Assembly (NCBI GenBank): GCA_013041975.1
Contig: JABDQZ010000126.1
Location: forward strand, 1-9,447
DNA length: 9,447 nucleotides
DNA from: Gammaproteobacteria bacterium
Lineage (GTDB): Bacteria; Pseudomonadota; Gammaproteobacteria; Chromatiales; Chromatiaceae
Direction: 5' to 3'
Below the pieces are notes generated by a model. The model saw only the letters and a program-made list of their open reading frames with translations. It did not search any database and was not told the origin of the DNA. Shown here one piece after another: positions 6,637-9,447 of this stretch. How positions within the stretch are numbered: position 1 is the stretch's first letter; each line of letters begins with the position of its first letter. The position numbers were made by a program, and so were the translations under genes.

Positions 6637-7471
6637 GTTTCATAACCTCGCTGTACAGATCCTTAGGCCACTTGCCTGGATCAAATGAAACATCTTCAAG
6701 AGAGTTTACCGGAGTAATACCATTGAGTGAATTGGTTAAAAACAAGGCATCAGCATTTTTACACTCGGTTTTACTCATGTTAACGACTTCCACGGGCATG
6801 TGCATTTTCTCTGCAATTTCAAAAACAAGTTGTCTTACGACGCCTGCAATGCCACAACGTGACAGGTCAGAGGTCATCAGTTTTCCGGTTTTCCACAAGA
6901 ACAGATTGGCTGAGGTTGCTTCAATGATATTGCCATCGATATCTGCGACCAGTCCATCGTCATAGCCACGGTCGTGGCTTTCTTTTTTGGCAAGAACCTG
7001 TTCGAGCCGATTCAGGTGTTTAATACCCGCCAGCAAAGGATTGAGACCAAGCCGGGTTTCACAAAAACAAAGCGATGCAGCACGGCTTATACTTTCAGTG
7101 AGTTGTTTTTCGCTGAAGACCAGCAGCATATTAATGTCAGGCGAGGATGAAGGTAAATAGCCACGTTGGCTTTCACCTCGAGTTACGACAAGCTTGAGAG
7201 TAGCCAAATCAAATGCCCGGGATTTTTCCTCAATATCGTCAATCAGTGGTTGAAAAGAGAAATCTGGGAAAGCCAGCCTGGAGAGGCCATATTTTAGTCT
7301 TTGCAGATGTAATTCCAGTAAGGCCGGTTTACCGTTTACGACGGCTACGGTTTCAAACAGGCCATCGCCATACTGGAAGGCACGGTCATAAACGCTGATC
7401 AGATCAGAGCGTTTACCGTTGAGATAGACGACTGGGAGCTCTTGAATAGAGCTCGATTCCAGACGTGTCAT
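6623..7471 (-). CDS. pabC: aminodeoxychorismate lyase
   Basis: PabC converts 4-amino-4-deoxychorismate to p-aminobenzoate and pyruvate for folate synthesis. It is a fold-type IV PLP enzyme, related to branched-chain and D-amino acid transaminases. The N-terminal VYDRAFQYGDGLFET (about 27-41) is the family signature. K151 in AGIKHLNRLEQ is the expected PLP lysine, and EATSANLF (184-191) contains the conserved glutamate. At 282 residues it is somewhat longer than the E. coli enzyme (269) because of an N-terminal extension of about 12 residues (MTRLESSSIQEL); the true start could be slightly downstream. The fabF stop is 3 bases before the ATG and no clear ribosome binding site is seen, so coupling is likely. 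Function is supported mainly by context, since family members can be misassigned. Confidence 0.92.
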   Translation of the reverse strand: MTRLESSSIQELPVVYLNGKRSDLISVYDRAFQYGDGLFETVAVVNGKPALLELHLQRLKYGLSRLAFPDFSFQPLIDDIEEKSRAFDLATLKLVVTRGESQRGYLPSSSPDINMLLVFSEKQLTESISRAASLCFCETRLGLNPLLAGIKHLNRLEQVLAKKESHDRGYDDGLVADIDGNIIEATSANLFLWKTGKLMTSDLSRCGIAGVVRQLVFEIAEKMHMPVEVVNMSKTECKNADALFLTNSLNGITPVNSLEDVSFDPGKWPKDLYSEVMKHVYT

Positions 7472-7474
7472 ATA

Positions 7475-8719
7475 TCAGTCAGAGAACTTGCTGAAAACCA
7501 GCGAGCCGTTGGTGCCGCCAAAGCCGAATGAGTTGGATACTGCGATATTGATTTTGCGTTCCTGTGCAGTATGGGCAACGTAGTTGAGATCACAGCCTTC
7601 TTCCGGATTGTCAAGATTAATGGTTGGCGGAGCAACCTGATCACGAATCGCAAGTATCGTGAAAATAGCTTCAGCACTCCCGGCAGCGCCGAGCATGTGC
7701 CCTGTCATTGATTTGGTAGAACTGACGCACAGGTCGTAAGCATGATCGCCATAGGTGCGTTTAATACCATTGGATTCGGCAATATCACCTGCCGGTGTGG
7801 ATGTACCATGTGCATTGATATAGTTGACCTGATCAGTATTGAAACCGGCATCATCAAGAGCGAGAAGCATACAATCGCTGCCACCTTCGCCATTCGGTGA
7901 TGGAGAAGTCATATGATAGGCATCAGAGTTCATACCGGAACCAGCCAGTTCGGCATAGATTTTTGCACCACGGGCCTTGGCATGTTCCAGTTCTTCAAGA
8001 ACAATGACACCAGCACCGTCAGACAGAACGAAACCATCGCGATCTTTATCCCATGGGCGACTGGCACCCTGTGGATTATCGTTATTGGTCGACAATGCGC
8101 GAGCTGCAGCAAAACCACCCAGTCCGGTTGGTGAAGTCGCCATTTCAGAACCACCGGCAACCATCATATCGACAGTCCCATACTGAATCATGCGGCCTGC
8201 TTCGGCAATATTATGTGCACCAGTAGAACAGGCTGATACAATAGAAATATTGGGCCCCTTCAATCCACGCCAGATAGACAGATTACCTGCAACCATGTTG
8301 ATAATGTTGGCAGGAACAAAGAAAGGTGAAATCTTGCGTGGCCCCCCTTTCAGGAATGCGGCATAACCATTTTCAATACCGGTTACACCACCGATACCGG
8401 AACCAATTGCCACACCAACACGCTTGGCATTGTCCTCGGTAACTTCGATGCCAGAGTCATCAAGTGCTTGCATGCCCGCTGCAATTCCGTACCACTGGAA
8501 CGGATCCATTTTCTTAAGGTCTTTTTTAGTGAAGTAGGGTTCATGGTCAAAATCGTAGATTGGCCCACCAAAACGCGTGGTGAACTTCTCAATATCGAAA
8601 TGAGTAATTGGCTGGATACCACTTTTTCCGGCCAGGATATTTTCCCATGACTTTTCAACCGTAACACCAACTGGAGAAACCATTCCAAGTCCGGTTACAA
8701 CTACCCTTCTGTTAGACAT
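7475..8719 (-). CDS. fabF: beta-ketoacyl-ACP synthase II
   Basis: FabF condenses malonyl-ACP with an acyl-ACP to extend the chain by two carbons. It is the enzyme that in E. coli makes cis-vaccenate from palmitoleate. At 414 residues it has the usual KAS length. The catalytic triad is visible: C164 in SACSTGAHN, H304 in NAHGTSTPAGD and H341 in TGHMLGAAG, with the conserved K336 and the gating F400 in SNSFGFGG. It starts at ATG 8719 with GAGG 7 bases upstream. It follows acpP across a 93-base spacer that holds a terminator-like hairpin, so it probably depends on read-through or on an unseen promoter, and it leads the tightly packed pabC-mltG-tmk-holB group. Confidence 0.98.
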   Translation of the reverse strand: MSNRRVVVTGLGMVSPVGVTVEKSWENILAGKSGIQPITHFDIEKFTTRFGGPIYDFDHEPYFTKKDLKKMDPFQWYGIAAGMQALDDSGIEVTEDNAKRVGVAIGSGIGGVTGIENGYAAFLKGGPRKISPFFVPANIINMVAGNLSIWRGLKGPNISIVSACSTGAHNIAEAGRMIQYGTVDMMVAGGSEMATSPTGLGGFAAARALSTNNDNPQGASRPWDKDRDGFVLSDGAGVIVLEELEHAKARGAKIYAELAGSGMNSDAYHMTSPSPNGEGGSDCMLLALDDAGFNTDQVNYINAHGTSTPAGDIAESNGIKRTYGDHAYDLCVSSTKSMTGHMLGAAGSAEAIFTILAIRDQVAPPTINLDNPEEGCDLNYVAHTAQERKINIAVSNSFGFGGTNGSLVFSKFSD

Positions 8720-8749
8720 AAAAAAGCCTCATACGGATTACAACAAAGA

Positions 8750-8786
8750 AAAACCGCCTGACCAACAAGCGATCACGAGCGGTTTT
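8750..8786 (-). terminator. terminator-like hairpin between acpP and fabF
   Basis: Minus-strand RNA has the arms AAAACCGC (8779-8786) and GCGGTTTT (8750-8757). An inner stem pairs TGATC with GGTCA (one G-U pair) around the loop GCTTGTT. The 3' arm runs into TTTTTC. It lies just after the acpP stop codon and before the fabF ribosome binding site. This is a plausible intrinsic terminator or attenuator that ends most acpP transcripts and lets some continue into fabF. Because the other arm starts with an A run, it is symmetrical and could also work on the plus strand. Confidence 0.6.
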
Positions 8787-8812
8787 CTGAAATTAGCGGG
8801 AGAAAGTCAAAC

Positions 8813-9046
8813 TTAGCCGACGTTAGCGTTAATGTAATTAACAGCCAACTGAACAGTGGTGATTTTCTCAGCTTCCTCATCAGGAATTTCAGTTTCAAAT
8901 TCCTCTTCCAGCGCCATTACGAGTTCGACGGTATCCAGTGAATCAGCACCAAGATCGTCAACGAACGAAGCTTCCAGAGTAACTTCCTCTTCTTTAACAC
9001 CTAATTGTTCAACAACAATCTTGCGAACGCGTTCTTCTATATTCAT
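8813..9046 (-). CDS. acpP: acyl carrier protein
   Basis: AcpP carries growing acyl chains on a 4'-phosphopantetheine arm for fatty acid synthesis and supplies acyl groups for phospholipid, lipid A and cofactor synthesis. The 77-residue acidic protein is nearly identical in pattern to E. coli AcpP (78 residues with Met). The attachment serine is S36 in GADSLDTVELVMALEEEF, and the C-terminal part contains EIPDEEAEKITTV. The ATG at 9046 is preceded by AAGGA about 10 bases upstream. It sits between fabG and fabF but is separated from both by larger spacers that contain a promoter candidate upstream and a terminator-like hairpin downstream, fitting its usual high expression. Confidence 0.98.
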   Translation of the reverse strand: MNIEERVRKIVVEQLGVKEEEVTLEASFVDDLGADSLDTVELVMALEEEFETEIPDEEAEKITTVQLAVNYINANVG

Positions 9047-9076
9047 GTTTTATTTTTCCTTCAAAAATAATAAAAA

Positions 9077-9088
9077 CCACCGACGTGG
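9077..9088 (-). promoter_or_regulatory. leader hairpin upstream of acpP
   Basis: On the minus strand, CCAC-GTCG-GTGG forms a 4-bp stem (5 bp with a flanking G-U pair) followed directly by TTTTTATTATTTTTG. It lies just downstream of the predicted acpP transcription start and upstream of the AAGGA ribosome binding site. It could end fabG transcripts coming from upstream, attenuate acpP, or stabilise the 5' end of the acpP mRNA. The stem is short, so a strong terminator is doubtful. Confidence 0.35.
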
Positions 9089-9097
9089 CGTTGCTGT

Positions 9098-9125
9098 ATT
9101 TTAGTCATTATTGAATGAATATCAA
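9098..9125 (-). promoter_or_regulatory. candidate sigma70 promoter of acpP
   Basis: Read on the minus strand, TTGATA (9120-9125, 5/6 match to the -35 box) and TAAAAT (9098-9103, 5/6 match to the -10 box) are 16 bases apart. The transcript would begin near 9091, giving a leader of about 45 bases. The -35 box lies within a 6-bp-arm inverted repeat, TGAATA/TATTCA (9116-9133), which might be an operator or chance. A separate promoter in the fabG-acpP spacer fits the known high expression of acpP. Confidence 0.5.
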
Positions 9126-9161
9126 TTTATTCAGGACTATTTTTTTATATTTTTGTGGCAA

Positions 9162-9447
9162 TTATGCCATATGCATACCACCATTGACATGGATGGTTTC
9201 ACCCGTGATGTAACCACCCGCATCACTAGCGAGAAATACCACAGCTGCTGCAATTTCAGCCGGACTGCCCAATCTACCCAGAGGAATGGATGACAGTAAT
9301 GCATTTCGCTGTTCTTCAGGCAATTCGCGAGTCATATCGGTATCAATAAAGCCCGGTGCAACGGCATTGACCGTAATGCCACGACTGCCTACTTCACGAG
9401 CCATGGATTTGGTGAAACCGACCATGCCGGCTTTTGCAGCAGAATAG
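9162..9447 (-). CDS. fabG: 3-oxoacyl-ACP reductase, C-terminal part
   Basis: FabG reduces 3-oxoacyl-ACP to 3-hydroxyacyl-ACP with NADPH, the first reduction in fatty acid elongation. Only the last 94 residues are inside the window; the rest lies beyond the right edge, so there is no truncation in the genome to infer. The first visible residues, YSAAKAG, hold the catalytic tyrosine and lysine (Y-x-x-x-K) of short-chain dehydrogenases. Then come REVGSRGITVNAVAPGFIDTDMT, where PGFIDTDM is typical of FabG, and SPAEIAAAVVFLASDAGGYITGETIHVNGGMHMA, a canonical FabG C-terminus. Position directly before acpP settles the identity. Confidence 0.96.
   Translation of the reverse strand, partial: YSAAKAGMVGFTKSMAREVGSRGITVNAVAPGFIDTDMTRELPEEQRNALLSSIPLGRLGSPAEIAAAVVFLASDAGGYITGETIHVNGGMHMA

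Noticed and set aside
7930..8688. Alternative-frame open reading frames within fabF on both strands
   Set aside because: They are shadows of a highly conserved 414-residue KAS II gene with an intact catalytic triad.
9111..9293. Small plus-strand open frame opposite the fabG 3' end
   Set aside because: Most of it is antisense to conserved FabG codons, and no ribosome binding site or family likeness is visible.
1..9447. A new defence, mobile or biosynthetic system
   Set aside because: No transposase, integrase, phage, toxin-antitoxin, nuclease-helicase or biosynthetic cluster genes were seen; apart from one small unknown protein all genes belong to familiar families in a largely conserved order.

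Overview
The window is an ordinary chromosomal segment of a gammaproteobacterium. The reasons are the gene order fabG-acpP-fabF-pabC-mltG-tmk-holB-pilZ-ycfH, the near E. coli-like AcpP, FabF and MltG sequences, and a pilZ gene between holB and the TatD-family gene, an arrangement I recall from Pseudomonas and its relatives. Base composition looks moderate, with AT-rich spacers. The PilZ protein suggests type IV pili. I cannot name the genus. No mobile element, CRISPR array, tRNA or rRNA is visible, and all the core genes appear intact.

Left part (1-2828). About 200 bases have no gene and hold a few short inverted repeats. A 100-residue protein of unknown function follows on the minus strand (203-505). 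It is divergent from a plus-strand gene for a 600-residue AMP-forming long-chain acyl-CoA synthetase (556-2358). Next, also on the plus strand, is a small PilZ-domain protein (to 2828). Sigma70-like promoter candidates sit in front of these three genes, and the two divergent ones overlap.

Right part (2829-9447). Nine genes lie on the minus strand, so they are transcribed from high to low coordinates. They are the 3' end of fabG (cut by the window edge), acpP, fabF, pabC, mltG, tmk, holB, pilZ and a TatD-family hydrolase (ycfH). From fabF to holB the genes are almost gapless: 3 nt, a 14-nt overlap, 0 nt and 4 nt. This suggests one operon with translational coupling. acpP is set apart by a 115-nt spacer upstream, with a good promoter candidate and a leader hairpin, and by a 93-nt spacer downstream, with a terminator-like hairpin. 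This fits an abundant carrier protein having its own transcript.

How the genes work together: FabG, AcpP and FabF carry out fatty acid elongation. PabC makes p-aminobenzoate for folate, which feeds dTMP synthesis, and Tmk phosphorylates dTMP. HolB is part of the replicative clamp loader. MltG cuts nascent peptidoglycan. PilZ supports type IV pilus assembly. The TatD-family protein is a metal-dependent hydrolase or nuclease. The operon therefore bundles membrane, wall, nucleotide and replication functions. On the opposite strand, an acyl-CoA synthetase that activates fatty acids converges on the fatty acid synthesis operon. The two units meet stop to stop with no spacer, across a 19-bp AT-rich palindrome. 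I found no convincing new biological system. The most useful leads are the regulatory structures around acpP, the zero-gap convergent junction, the atypical PilZ-domain protein and the unassigned 100-residue protein.
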